A DNA stretch of 64,000 nucleotides from Phanerochaete sordida (lineage: Eukaryota; Basidiomycota; Agaricomycetes; Polyporales; Phanerochaetaceae). Under the pieces are notes generated by a model that worked only from the letters and a program-made list of their open reading frames with translations, did not search any database and was not told the DNA's origin. Shown here piece by piece: positions 47,435 to 59,286 of this stretch. Location of the stretch: assembly GCA_019973155.2 (NCBI GenBank), contig BPQB01000002.1, forward strand, positions 1,426,001 through 1,490,000, read 5' to 3'. The position numbers were made by a program, and so were the translations under genes. The number at the start of each line of letters is the position of its first letter. The first letter of the stretch is position 1.

Positions 47435-50103
47435 TCAACGTCGTGCGAGGTTCGTGGCACTGCGGTTCTTGGAGGCACCGGCCGCGTCGTTCCGTAGCCG
47501 TCCATCCTCTTCGGGGAGACCTAGGCTACTGCGGTAGAACGGATTCGAGGCGACGTCTGCGCTGCTGATGCCCTTCTTGCTGTCCCCGAGCGCCATGACT
47601 GGCATGCTCAGTCGCCGAATCCACCCCTTGGGTTTCTCGGGGCGCGGTGCGCTGGGTTGCATGCGCGCCGAGTCTCGGGTGCTAGTCTTTTCCAGAGGAT
47701 GGCCAAACATGGGCGATGGTGGCTGGGAGGAAGACGGGTATTGGGGGTATCGAGAGGATGGTGGGGACATCGTGTTGGACGACGCGTACGGGTGAGCCTG
47801 TACAGGCGTCATGGGCCCGTCCATCGAGTCTGATCGTCCAGCACTGGAAGGGCGCGCACGTTCGTTGCTCAGATCGACCTGAAGGCGGTTCTGTCTTGCG
47901 TTTATCAGTTCGAACTGCTCTCGCTCGAGTTCCCGCGCTCGCTCGCGGATCTCCTTCTCCCTCATGCGAAGAGTATACTCTTGTTCCCTGAGCTCCAGCT
48001 CTTCCAGCTCCTGGATCCGCTGTCTTCGCCGAGCGATTTCTTCACCGGCGGGATCTTCCGTGGGGTAGCTGCGTTGCGGAGAGAAGGAATTGCGACTGAG
48101 TGAAGGTGAGACGCTCTGTTGATGCATCTCATGAGAAGCCCGTCCGGACTCAGGAACTGGAGATCTCGGTGTAGATTGTTCCGACGCGTTGGCAGGGTCA
48201 TACCGAGAAGCCAAGTCAGATACTCTCAATGGCAGACGCGGTACGTCTTTCGGAGGCGGAGAAGCAGGACCAGTCTGTGGGGCAACTAATGTCAGCGCTG
48301 GTAGATTTACAAATGACTCTGGGACTTACACTTCGGGCGTATTTATCGCGCATGGCAGCGACTACGCTACTGCTCTTACTCATGTTGGTGTCGCTTCTCT
48401 CGAGAAGAGGTTTCGTCGGCGCGATGGTCGCGACTGAACCAGCCGTCTTCGCGCTGGCATTTGCAGTCCTCCGGTCGTCCCCATCATCCACATAGTCACC
48501 TCGTGCATACGTCGCAGAGGGCTTCCTTGACTCGGTCGGACTAGAAGCTAAGTCCGGCCTTGGGGAGGACAGAGGCGTCTGCGTCTTGTTTGCAGACGCG
48601 TCGTTCTGCGCGAGGGCGAGCGGCTGTGGGACGGCCCTCGGGCTGTCGTGCAAAGGCACAGACGGAGAGCCCGGCGGCGAACTGAAATCGAGGAAAGTCG
48701 CAGACTCTTTCCGCATCTTTGCGGCTGGGATATTTGGCAGCGCTCTGGGGGCAGCACCAGCTGTAGACGATTCTTCCGACGTCGGCTGCGCCATCAAGCC
48801 TGGGCTTGCCGAAGACGGGGTGTTGCTCGGGCGATTGGCTGTGGGACTAGCACCGCTGACAGGAGGCAGAGGGAAGTGCGTGGGAGGCGCGGGGAAGGAC
48901 CCCAGAGATGCGATAGAGTTCACGGAATAGCTTCTGTCGCGGGAGTCTTCGTACTCTGCAGGGGTTGCCGGGGCGTTCTGCTGCGGCGTAGTCGACTTCG
49001 GGGGTGAGAAGTAGTTCGGCGGGAGCGGCACCCTCTCGTTCGGCGTTGTTGCGCGCGATGCGTACTGGGGAGCTGGCGAGGCGATGAGGCTGTCCGGAAG
49101 GCACTCCACAGGGTCGTCGGTGGTCACTTTGTTGGAGTTCGAGTCGGACTCCGCCCTGACAGGCTTGGCCTCGTCGATGTCTGGGAGAGGTGCAGGCACA
49201 GGGCCATTCCAGTTTCCTGCACATGCGGGCTCAGTTGAGCGCGACCTACCGTAGTCTGAGGGTCCACATACCTTCGCAGAGCACTCTCCACTCTCCCACC
49301 TGCCCAATATTCGGAGAAACGCGACGAACGCCCTCGCAGACGCGAAGCCATTCTGCGTCCGCTACGCGAGACAGGCAGCCCGCAAGGCTGAAAAGAGTGG
49401 CCTCGTGACGTTGGGTCACCAAGAGCGAGTGGTTGCTGGAGGGGAAACGCAACGCAAGGTCATTGAGCTGCCTCCGAAGCGTGAGACAGAGCGCGTCGTA
49501 CTATTTCTCTTGATTCGTCTCTGCTCCAAGAGTGGTGAGTAGACTGATGTAACGAGCGTGTTCGTCGACAGCGTCGGCAGGGTTCTTCTTCACTCTCTTC
49601 TCGTAGTTGAGTCCGGCTTGCTTGATCTTGCCGTTGGCAGTCGCTACTTTGTCGTCGTGGGCGCGTTCCTCCTTCTGTGAGACATTCCGAGTTTCGACGT
49701 CAAGCAGCATTCGGCAGCAGCAATGAAACTCACAGAGAGCCTCTTGAACCATTTCTTGACCTCTGTACTGATTCCTTCGCACTCATTATCCACGAGCTTC
49801 GCGAACTTCGAGTCCACCTCGCACAGGGTATCGAAGATAGTCGCGCTCGCGGTCAGCGCATTGGCTTGTGGTCGTGAGAGGGGGGCTCAGCAGGGGTTTC
49901 CTATGACCGTAATAAAACATACCTGCGACTTCGGAGGTGGTCTTGGTCGACGCAGCATCACGAAGAGCCTTGGCGAGCTTCTTCTGGATGCCGATGATAG
50001 CAGTCACCGCTTCGCTGTAGTCATTTAAATAGTTGACGACGGCCTCGAATGTCTTGCACGACTTATGGATATCGTTACGGGCAGCTAAAGTCGGCGTAGA
50101 CAT
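47435..50103 (-). CDS. BAR-fold (IMD/I-BAR-like) scaffold protein
   Basis: The N-terminus MSTPTLAARNDIHKSCKTFE, VVNYLNDYSEAVTAIIGIQK, LAKALRDAA, ATIFDTLCEVDSKFAKLVDN, VQKWFKRL, AHDDKVATANGKIKQAGLNY and KKNPADAVDEHARYISLL is a long helical bundle of the IMD/BAR kind, which bends membranes and bundles actin. A 66-base intron (49436-49501) joins NQEKYNHSLLVTQRHEATLF and SLAGCLSRVADAEWLRVCEG. The rest is disordered, rich in Ser/Pro, with a coiled coil RRRQRIQELEELELREQEYT and LRMREKEIRERARELEREQF. No SH3 domain is seen. The family is common in basidiomycetes but little studied; the domain label is my inference. Confidence 0.6.
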
Positions 50104-50291
50104 CGAGAGGGGGTATATACATGCAGAGGCAGGATAGGGAATGACGGAGAGTTGTCGCTCAGGCACTCGTCCAAGGCCCTACAGTGCCAAACACTTCCAA
50201 ACCCGGTACTACCACCAGCACATCGGACACAATTCCACCACAACATTGCTAGAATACATCGGAAAAACGGAGAGGCACACATGGACCCATC

Positions 50292-51551
50292 CTACGCGAA
50301 CGACGCCTTCTGGCTCGACGCAACAGCGCGAATGTCTTCGGCCAGCAGATCAGGGACCTCGTACGCCGGGAAATGACCACCACGCTGATGGCTGCGCGTG
50401 TAAACCATCTTGGGGTGCTGTGCCCGGATCCACGACACCGGCCAGTTGAGAACGTCGTATTTGAAGCGCGACGCGCCATAAGGCTTCGTGATCGTCTTGC
50501 GCTGGCTAAACGTCCCGGTGTTCTCGGCGTACGGCAGAGCGGAAGTCATGTATGACTGAGTGAGGAAATATATAGACACCGTGGTCAGGATGAAATCCGT
50601 CGCCTCCGGGAGAATATCAGGATCTACGAGATCGTGGTATTTGTCGCCAATCCAGGCAAGGAGGCCGATGGGCGAGTCGTTGAGCGCGTACCCGATGGTC
50701 AGCGGACGCGTCATTTGCTGGATGAAGTACGCGGACCCGTTCTTCCAGAACTGACCCTGGCGTGCGAAGTCGAAGAGCTCTTCTTCAGTATATATCTTGC
50801 TATAAACCCACTTCCGCCAAGAAGTCGGTAGCAAGAAGAGCGGGGTTGTGAGTAGCGCTCCGAGAGTCGGACTACCAGGGGCGCCCGTGAGCTCGAGAGC
50901 CTTGCAGGCGGGATACCTGTCTGAGCCCAGATTCAGGCAGACGAGGGCTCCCCAGTCTCCTGCCTCGGCCATGTACGAGGAGTAGCCAAGCACTCCGGTC
51001 ATCAAATGATCGAAGACGCGGGCGTTGTCCTCCATTGTCCACCCCTTCTTCGGGGGCTTGGAAGAGAAGCCGAACCCAGGAAGAGATGGGACGACGACGT
51101 GGAACGCAGGTTGGTCTGCGGGCGGGTCCGTGAGGAGGTGAATGACCTTGTGGAACTCCCAGAACGAGCCTACACAATAGCAGGTCAGGCGTCGTTCCAT
51201 AGAAATAACGCGTCAACACGTACCTGGCCAGCCATGCAGCATCATGAGAGGTATCGCGTCCGGTCTGGACGACTTGTGGTGCATGAAATGCACGGTCACG
51301 CCCTCGATGGGGACAGTGAAGTGGGCGAACCCGTTCATCTTCTCCTCGACCGCGTTCCAGTCGAATTCGTAGAGCCATTTGTCCCTCAGCGACTTGAGCC
51401 ACTGCAGGTCCACCCCATAGTCCCAGCTCATGCCGTCGACGGCCGGACTGTCCGGAAGACGCGTGTCGGCGATGAGACGCTTCATGCGTTTGACTTCGTC
51501 GCCCGGTACGTTGACGCGAAAGGGACGCGGCGCTGTTGGATCGGTTTGCAT
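50292..51551 (-). CDS. Epoxide hydrolase (microsomal type, EHN plus alpha/beta hydrolase)
   Basis: The N-terminus MQTDPTAPRPFRVNVPGDEV with VKRMKRLIADTRLPD is the EHN region. The oxyanion motif HGWPG is split by an intron (GTACGTG...GTAG) and continues SFWEFHKVIHLLTDPP. Then PAFHVVVPSLPGFGFSSKPP, the nucleophile Asp in EAGDWGALVCLNLG, FDFARQGQFWKNGSAYFIQQ, ALNDSPIGLLAWIGDKYHDL, and the catalytic His in RGGHFPAYEVPDLLAEDI. The lid tyrosines typical of the fold are plausible (GSAYFIQQ). About 400 residues, two exons. It should open epoxides to diols; in fungi these act on xenobiotics or secondary metabolites. Confidence 0.9.
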
Positions 51552-52054
51552 TACTGTAGAGGTCGACGTTGAGCAACGTTGAAAGTTGAGGCCAGAGAGG
51601 GTTGCTACGTCGACGATGCTTGTCTTGTATATATGTGGTGGCTAGGTGGGAAGAGGAAGCGAGCTTGGTAGAGGGGTTAACTTAAGCATATTGATATGAC
51701 ACAGCTCGGGGAATGATGTGCGCGTTCTCAGACACGAATCCAAGCGCGCTAGAAGACGCGTGCTGATCTCGACGGTCGGCATGAATTTGACTCGTGGAAC
51801 GCGTGTTGGAGGAGAGAGACGGTGCAGGGCTTTGTTCGCGGCGAGCGAGGTGGAGGACTTGACTTGCAAGGAGGCCGTTCCCACGGTAACACTTTTTTGT
51901 TACCATTCGTTACCTTGCGCCGCTGAGCGCGCAGGCAGCCGGCAGGCGCCAAAGAGGTAATTACTGACGGCGAGATCAAACAAGACCGAACCAGGTCCGA
52001 GTTCCTGCCAGAAACTCCATCGGCGACCACTCCCTCACCTCCTCCTCCACTGCC
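51552..52054. promoter_or_regulatory. Divergent promoter epoxide hydrolase / MED19
   Basis: 503 bases between opposed start codons. A TATA box for the hydrolase sits at 51628-51634; nothing similar is seen before MED19. Confidence 0.5.
51628..51634 (-). promoter_or_regulatory. TATA box of the epoxide hydrolase gene
   Basis: TATATAT, 77-83 bases upstream of the start codon at 51551. Confidence 0.45.
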
Positions 52055-53622
52055 ATGGACGTCGACGGGCAGCCCGCCCACACACCCCAGCCACAGCCGC
52101 CGTCCCCCAAGTTCGCTCTCCAGCCCACAAACGCCCTCGCAGGCCCGTCATCGCAGCCTGAACAACCGCCCCCGCCAGTCTTCCTGCCTCCGCCACCAGG
52201 TCTCTATTTTTCGCCCTCGTTAGCCACCGCGATGCGCTGACACTGTAGCCTGTGCCGCCCGCCGCCCGCTCAACGTGTACACAGCGCAGCAGCCGTCCCG
52301 TCCGTATTTCGACTCCACACAGGACCTGCTCTCGCGTTTCCAGCTCCTCTCCGCTTACGACAAGTATGTCCGCCCGTACGCTGTGCCCGTCGGCCCTGCG
52401 GGCGCGTCACAGCCCCCAATGCCGCCCAGCATGGGCGACAAGGGCAAAGGCAAGGAGAGAGAGGTGCCTCCGCGGGACATTGCCTCGCCAGCGGCAGCAC
52501 AAACACCCGGCGGAGGGAACGATGGCGATGATGAGGACGGGCAGGGCAAAGGGGAGAAGAAGTGGAAGAACAACTACAAGCATCTCATCAAGGGTATTCC
52601 GGGTGCGTGTCCAGACCGACTTGCGCCCGCGCGGCGGGACCCAATGTCCGAACTTCGTTTGCAGGGAAACACTCTACGAAGAAAGACGACTATTTAATGA
52701 CCATGATTCAAGTACCGCCTAAACAGCGAATACAAATCCAGCCCTTCGACCAAAGAACGCAACGAGACGCATTCTCGATTAGCTTGGATGGTCTCAAGGG
52801 CGTACGTTCTGACTTCCTTACTGCAAGTCCGCTTGTGATGTTAATTTACCCAACCGGATCTCGCAGTGGAACATAAGTGCCTTGGTGGGCGAGTCGCCTC
52901 AGGCCAAGGAGGACAGGAAGCGAAGAGTGCGTACTGTGAATCTCACGCGCGATGTCTTCTGACCGTACATTTCCACTCCTCCCGTGAGCAGAAAGAGCTT
53001 AAGAAGCAGGCAAAGTCTGGCGTGCCACTAGGTGTTGGTGCACCAGCTGGCCACCCAGCTACGCCCGGAGCAAATGCTGTCCCTGCAGCCACACCGTCGG
53101 TGAACACACCAGGGAGAACAGCCACGCCACGACCAGGACTGGTGTCATCACAGTCGCATGCTCAGCCGGTACAGCGGGTACAGACCCCAGTAGGCGTGGG
53201 CACGCCGCGGCCCACAACTACAGCAGCCGCCACAAACTCCGCACCACCACAGACGATGTCCACTGCACGACATACACCTATTCCGACGCCGGCGCCGACG
53301 CCTGGTACGACTGCAAGTGCCCCCGTGGATTCAGCGAGAGGTGTTAAGCGAGAGCGCGAAGGTTCGGTCAGTGGGGGAGGGCAGGGACAGGCGCCGACAC
53401 CCGGGGTCACCGTCATCACGAACGGATGGGCAAAGCAGCCTGGGGTGGTGAATGCCAAGGCAGGCAGCGCTGGCGTCCGACCACGGCCGGTGAAGAAGCA
53501 GCGTGTGGTATGTGCAGTGGACCGCCCACTCGCGCGCTCTGCCCAGCTGACGGGGAATGTCACAGGATGTGCAAGGACAGGCACGGGAAATCCCCATGCA
53601 GCAGCCCACACCGCACGCGTGA
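52055..53622 (+). CDS. MED19: Mediator subunit 19 (Rox3)
   Basis: Head-module-proximal Mediator subunit. The start MDVDGQPAHTPQPQPPSPKF is Pro/Gln-rich. The conserved core is RPYFDSTQDLLSRFQLLSAY, DKYVRPYAVPVGP, KKWKNNYKHLIKGIPGKHST, KKDDYLMTMIQVPPKQRIQI, FDQRTQRDAFSISLDGLKGW and KEDRKRRKELKKQAKSG. The C-terminal half is low complexity (Thr/Pro/Ala/Gly). A last intron (GTATGTGCAG...TCACAG) joins VKKQRV to DVQGQAREIPMQQPTPHA; the stop is at 53620-53622. Six or seven exons. Confidence 0.85.
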
Positions 53623-54519
53623 TGGCGCCGTTCCGCGCCTCCGTGGGTCGGCGGCGCGCCGGTCGCACAAGGGTGGCGGCGAGCCCACGTTGCCTGCGGT
53701 CGCCCATGATGACCTCCTATCCTTACCAATCTACTCGCCTAGTGCGCAGGCATCGCACATCAGAGATACCAACCTGCCACATGCTCTCCGTCCGAAAACA
53801 ATACCCAGCCGTCGTGGGGCGGAAATTGTGTACGAGAGGGCGCGCGCACGGCGAGGTCGTATACTCGGAGACGCGCCTGCGCGGGCGGACGCACTAGATA
53901 GAGTCGGTAGTAGACCAGTATTGGAGCAGCTTCTCGCTTCGTTGGAAGGCGTAGCGCGACTTTTAAGACTTTGTGAGGCGGACCGCTTCGAGGCTCGGCG
54001 GATAAGCAGCCGTGCTAGGCTCAGTCTCAGGGCCGCGGTGCACGACTCCGAACGCCTCGCGCTCTCGGCCTGCGCTTCCCAGCGTCTCGCCTCTGCTGCC
54101 GCATGGGAAGCCCGTCGGTGTCTGTGCACGCCCCGCGCGAATATTCAGTGCTGGCGACGTCAAAGCGGGCAGACGGGGGGTCGTGTTGGCTGGTAGCAGC
54201 CGTGGCAGACGACCCAGCGAGCGACGGAGGCGAGGGTAGCGAGCGCGGTGAGCGGAGGCGGAACGACGGTCGCTGCGGGGAACAGCGCCAAACGGCTGAC
54301 CGGCAGATGTGACATAACGGCCTCGATGTCTTATCTACACACCCGCCCCGCGCCCCGCGCACCCTCTGCACCCCCAGCCCACCGACAGCCCGCGGGCCCC
54401 TGCTCTTCCTCCTCAACCACGACCTTCCTTCTCAACCACACCCGCCTGCGCTCGACCTCCAGCTCGACGCCCCAGCGCAACGCGACATTCACTTGTCGCC
54501 GCAACACCCGCGCGCAGAC
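53623..54519. other. Region between MED19 and the MFS gene
   Basis: 897 bases, GC-rich, with one possible small gene (53750-54196, listed separately). The last 150 bases before the MFS start are rich in C and CT. No RNA gene or repeat was recognised. Confidence 0.5.
53750..54196 (+). CDS. Possible small protein of unknown function
   Basis: I do not recognise this. The frame begins after an acceptor-like GTGCGCAG at 53742-53749. Read this way it gives ASHIRDTNLPHALRPKTIPS, EIVYERARARRGRILGDAPA, VLEQLLASLEGVARLLRLCE and RLALSACASQRLASAAAWEA, which looks like amphipathic helix and not random shadow. It ends at TAG 54194-54196. A possible first exon is MAPFRAS at 53622-53642 (donor GTGGGT). The opposite-strand frame is Arg/Ser/Ala-rich and less protein-like. 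Weak support. Confidence 0.3.
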   Translation, partial: ASHIRDTNLPHALRPKTIPSRRGAEIVYERARARRGRILGDAPARADALDRVGSRPVLEQLLASLEGVARLLRLCEADRFEARRISSRARLSLRAAVHDSERLALSACASQRLASAAAWEARRCLCTPRANIQCWRRQSGQTGGRVGW

Positions 54520-57038
54520 ATGGCCTCCGCTCACTCCGAATCGACGCCTCTGCTTGGCCCGCCCGAGCAGGAGCGCAAGAAGAAGCCATTCTATCGTCCG
54601 CGGCCGTTATGGTAAGTCCGTCGTAGATCATCCAAACGCACGGCCCTTCCTCCAAACTCAAGAACCCATCCGCTCTTTACGCGGGGCTCGCGTGCCACTC
54701 TGTCAAGATAGCCCGCCAAACCACGTCCGGTGGTCTGTCGTAGCGTCGCTTGCTGACCATGTGTGCTCTTTCCCAGGCTGGTGCCCTTCGCCATCGTAGC
54801 GTCCATCGTGGTGCGTCGCTCTGATCCCCAGGTCACGCGGCCGCCGGACTGACTGCGCTCCAGCGCGGCATGACCCTCGCGCCCCGCGTGCAGGTCTACA
54901 CCCAGCTCTCGTGCAACGCCGTCTACGGCCACGACGTGTACGACCACACGAACCACACCTTCGCCACACTGTCCCCCGCGCGCTCCTTCAACGCGTCGCT
55001 CGATCGCAACGCGCCAATCGCCACAGCCTTCGGCCCGCTCCTGGACGAACATGGAACACAAGTCATGTCCGTCCACTTTGCCCGCGCGTCGCCGGCAGAC
55101 GACGACGACGAGCCCGACCCGCGCAATGTGCCGTCCAAGCGCTGTCTGTCGGACGCAAAGGTGCAGGCGGGCGCCGCGCGGATACAGACCATCATGACCA
55201 CGACGATGGGCCTCCTGTCCGCCTTCACGACGGGCTGGTGGGGCCATTTCGGCGAGAAATACGGCCGGACTCGTGTCCTCGCTGCTTCTACGGTCGGCCT
55301 GTTTCTCACGTGAGTTCTCGATGTTCATAAAGCAAGATAGAACGTGACTTACTGACACTGCACCCTTCCGGAAGTGATCTGACATTCATTCTTGTATCGA
55401 CACCGCACAGTCCCTTCGCCGCCCACGGGCACAAACTCCTCATCATCTCACCCATCATAGAAGGCCTCCTCGGCGGCTGGTCGACGCTGCAGGGCGCCAC
55501 AACGGCGTATGTCTCCGACTGTACCTCAGATGGCTCGCGCGCGCAGATTTTCAGCCGCTTCTCGGGCGTGTTCTATCTTGGTTTCTCTGTCGGGCCCATG
55601 ATAGGCGCATACCTCATCAGGCACCCCATCTTCTCCTTCCCGGGCTCCGCGCCCTCGTCGTCGGGCCCAGTGCTGCACAACGGCCAGCCGGCGGTGACCT
55701 CGGTCTTCTACGTCGCCGCGATGTGCTCCTTCATCAACCTGCTCCTCGTCCTCTTCCTCTTCCCCGAGTCCATCTCCAAGAAGAAGACGCAGTCCGGGAA
55801 GCCGGTCACCCCTGCCCCTGCCCCCCTTACCGTTCCTGGACCCGGACCTGAACAGGAACCCACCGAAGGATCGGATCTGCAGGAGACAAACACTGTCACG
55901 CAGGGTTGGTCTCTGCAGCGCTTGTTGGGCCCGCTGGCGCTGCTGGCCCCCAAGAAGTTACCGCGACCGGACGGCGGGTACCGCACGGACTGGAGCCTGA
56001 CCGTCCTCGGCTTCTCGCTGTTCATGTTCTTGCTCGCCACCGTGAGTAGGAGGCTGGATGGGTATCAGTCGCCGGCTCATCACCGTACTGCAGGGCATCT
56101 TCCAGATTAAGTACCTCTATGCGGAGCATGTCTATGAATGGGGAGCCGAACAGGTGCGTAAAACGCGTGTTATGCATAACAGTCGACTAATCGCGTCTAT
56201 TCTTCAGTTAAGCTACTATATTACGTTCATGGGTGCAGTTCGCTGTATCCACTTACTCTTCATCATGCCTCGTAAGTGTCGTGCGAGCGCAGCATACCGA
56301 TGAGAGACTTACGTAGAAATTTCAGATCTCATTCAGTGGTTCAAGCCGAAGCCGAAGCCTAAAGACAAGAACGCTACTTCCGTCTCAGCCCACGCCACCT
56401 CCACGAGTAAGCCTGCGACTGTCCCACCTGCGGGCAAGCGGTCCAAGCCCACAGTTGGTCAAATTGCTAAGGAGATGAACTTCGACCTCATTCTTCTCCG
56501 GTCATCCTTCTTCATCGAATTTGCTTCCCACGCTCTCGTGTCCTTCATCCCCTCGACCGCAGGTGCGACCCCCTTCGTCGCCTTCACGACGATGGCCTGC
56601 TTCGGCACAGGCGTCATCCCCGCCGTTAACAGCCTCGCGCTGTGCATCCTGCAGGCGCAGGCCGAGGCGATCGCTGCGGCCGGCGGCCCGCCGCAGGACA
56701 CGAGCAACATCGGCCGCCTCTTCGGTGCGCTCGCGTCGATCCAGTCCATCGGGCAGATGATCCTCGGCCCCCTCCTCTTCGGTGTCGTCTACAGCGCGAC
56801 CGTCGCGACGTTCCCGAAGGCGATCTTCGCCACCGCCGCCGCCGTCACGCTCATCGCGCTCGCGCTCCTGTGCCTCCTCCGCCCCGACGTCGCGCTGCGC
56901 GCGCGGCAGCGCCAGCGCGCGAACCTTCGCGAGGAGATCGAGCGCGGCAGGTCCCGCGTGCGCAAGGAGCTCACGCTGAGCACCTCGCCCGCCCTGGGCG
57001 AGAGCTCGTCTGGATCGTCGTCGGGTGCCTCGCCATAG
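54520..57038 (+). CDS. Major facilitator superfamily transporter (DHA1/TetA/MFSD14-like)
   Basis: The start MASAHSESTPLLGPPEQERK has a PLLG-type dileucine signal for vacuole or endosome sorting. Twelve membrane segments are expected. Visible pieces are WLVPFAIVASIV (segment 1), a long lumenal loop, TIMTTTMGLLSAFTTGWWGH, the MFS motif GEKYGRTRVLAASTVGLFLT, IISPIIEGLLGGWSTLQGAT, FSGVFYLGFSVGPMIGAYLI, FYVAAMCSFINLLLVLFLFP, TDWSLTVLGFSLFMFLLAT, FVAFTTMACFGTGVIPAVNS and FGALASIQSIGQMILGPLLF. The order and motif are typical of the Saccharomyces YCR023C and animal MFSD14 group; substrate unknown. About eight exons, GC-rich last exon. Confidence 0.85.
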
Positions 57039-57430
57039 ATTCGGTTCGTCATAGAAGCTGCTACGGGCGATCTTCTGTCTTTTATCTCTCTTTATCTCAA
57101 CCCACTATCTCACTGGTTGCATTGTTGTAAAATATCTTCGTCGACGCATTCTATCGACGGACTCGCATGCTCACTCCCATCCCATCGCTATTCTATCGCT
57201 GTACATTAAATAAATAGGTTGCTCTACGGATACATTGGTAATACACGCAGTCCCATGCAGACTGCCCTCGGTTAACCCAAGAAAGAGGCCAAGAAAGATC
57301 ACGAGCGAAAGACTAGAGCGAGACGCAGGGTTGTGTTCTGCAGCGCGGTCATGGCGCAGGGTGTTTTGTGCGCACGAGGCGTGACGCATGTCTATACAGT
57401 GGCTAACAGTGTTGCGGTCATTGATTGGCT
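57039..57430. other. Intergenic, between two converging 3' ends
   Basis: 392 bases, A/T-rich near 57080-57260. A candidate poly(A) signal for the MFS gene lies at 57209-57214. Nothing else is seen. Confidence 0.5.
57209..57214 (+). terminator. Candidate poly(A) signal of the MFS gene
   Basis: AATAAA within TTAAATAAATAGG, 171 bases after the MFS stop codon. Confidence 0.3.
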
Positions 57431-59286
57431 TCAGCCCTGAGGGAAGCTTTGCTGAAATTCCGGTGGATACTCCTGTGGTGTAGCGAAGTTGAGGTGCGGA
57501 GACGACGATGTCGAGTTGCCGCGGTAGTCCCTTGGCAACAAATAGGGTGGGGCAGGTGGGAGGCCGATGTGCGGCTCCCAGGCAGGCGACGCGTGGCTGC
57601 CGAGCGACGACATCGCCTGCGTCAGCGTCCCGACGGGCCCGTCCGCAAAGCTCGAGTGCCGGCGCCCGCTGTGCGCGATCGACGGCGGGAGCCGCAGGTC
57701 CTCGCCGCCCGCGAGGTAGTCCGGCGGCGCCTGCGGGCCCGCGCCCACGCCGCCGCCGCCGCCGAGCACGCTCGGCGTGCCCGAGAACGAGCGGCGCGTG
57801 AGCGCGATCGGGACCTGCATCGTGAGGAAGTGCTCGGGCGAGGATGGGTGCGGCGGCGGCGTCGGGCTGTGGTCGTAGAGCGCCGACACGCCCGACGGCA
57901 CCGCGAAGTCGCCGCCGGGAAGCGGGTACGCGTGCGGCAGCGCGGGGCTCCCCGCGCCGCGCGCGAGCGGGGTGTACGCTCCCAGCCCGGGCGACGTGTG
58001 CCCGCCCGCGCCGGCACGCTCCAGCGCTGCGTCCGTGTGGTAGTGCACCGAGGCGCGGGAGAACCGCCGTGCGCTGGATTGTTGCCGTTGCGAGGGGCCT
58101 GCGATCTCGTCTATCATGCCGCCCACGAGCGACGGGGACAATGCCGCACCGTGTCGAGATGCGGGGTGCCCGCCGTCGTAGGTGATGGGATAGAGCGGGA
58201 CGCTCGGCCCTGCCTTTGCCGAGGCGATCGTCCGCAGGACATGTGCGAGCTGGATGGCGGCTCCGACGAGGTCGTGGCGGAGCACCTTGGACGCCTGTTT
58301 CTTCTCCGTCCAGTCTGCGCTTGGACGCCATACGCGTATGGGAATACCGCCAGGGCCTGGCTCTCGACCCGCATGCTCCATGAAAAACGTCGGAGGTCGT
58401 GATAGGATGAAGGACGCTTGACCCATCCCCGGCGAGTTGTTAGTGAATTTGGTGTCGATAACGGAGTCGAAGGCTATCTCCATTTTGAAACCGCAGTTGG
58501 AGGCGTGGATAAACCACGCGAGAGTCTTCCGGTTGTGACAGATGTAGGCGACCAAGTCGTACTTGGTGTGTGTAGAGGCCAGACGGCGCCAGGAGCCAAC
58601 TGTGAGTTCCTGGCACGGTATGATGGTGATCGCTGCAGACGGAGAGGTTTACCGACTCGCGTAAAGAGGTAGAGGCACTGGGCACTCACGTTCGTCGTCT
58701 TCGTGGATAAGCAATTGCAAGTCTGTGTCCCAACCTGCAGCCAGTTCTGGCGGCACGTCCGGAGGCAGTTCCATCGACTCCTGGTCGAGCTTCCCGTCGA
58801 GCAGCTTCGCTTTCGCCCGTCTGAGGTACGCTGCCGTCAGCGACGCGCGCCTCGACGGCAACGACTGGGTTACCTGTTTTGAAACCAAATCTGCGTCTGT
58901 CGCTCGGTCATGCCGAGCATGTCGCTGATCTCCTTCCGTCGTGCGGCCGTCGGGCTGCGATCGGCGGCGAAAAACCGCTCGAGGTGCGCGAGCTGCTCCG
59001 GCGTGACCCTCGACCGCTTGCGCTTGCTCTTGGCGTCGCCTGCCGCGTCGTGGCTGCGCGATCCCGAGCGTGAGCGGAGCGGGCCAGAAGACGGCTCCTG
59101 CGCCGCGCCCATTCCCGCAGAGTCGGAGAGATTGGCGGGGCTCGCTGGCGACGATAGGGACAGCTGTGGGGATGGACACTCGGGATCCGCAGTGGACTCG
59201 CTCTCGTAGGAGAGCGCAGATTGGGTCGAAGATGAGGTTCCTTGACCGCTTTGGGTGGGCACGTGCTCGGGGAGTTCGCTCAGCAT
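57431..59286 (-). CDS. Homeodomain transcription factor (fungal Hom-type)
   Basis: The start MLSELPEHVPTQSGQGTSSS opens a Ser/Pro-rich N-terminus. The homeodomain lies at about residues 85-145: KRKRSRVTPEQLAHLERFFA, ARRKEISDMLGMTERQTQIW, FQNRRAKAKLLDGKL. The recognition helix WFQNRRAK is complete, split by an intron after FQN-R. A conserved fungal extension follows, ITIIPCQELTVGSWRRLAST, YDLVAYICHNRKTLAWFIHA, FKMEIAFDSVIDTKF and SFILSRPPTFFMEHAG, then a disordered Pro/Gly/Ser tail ending FQQSFPQG. It is a single typical homeodomain, not linked to mating-locus genes, so I call it a Hom1/Hom2-type developmental regulator. Such factors control fruiting in Schizophyllum; that role here is inferred. 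The last exon is very rich in G/C. Confidence 0.85.

Noticed and set aside
49501..49782. The BAR-domain frame appears to end at an in-frame TAG after GAETNQEK
   Set aside because: A good 66-base intron (GTACGA...CCTCCAG, 49436-49501) begins two bases before the end of that TAG codon and joins the family-like segment EKYNHSLLVTQRH, so the gene continues and is not broken.
57431..59286. Homeodomain gene as a mating-type (A locus) HD gene
   Set aside because: It is single, its homeodomain is of the typical WFQNRRAK type, and the usual neighbour (mitochondrial intermediate peptidase) is absent.
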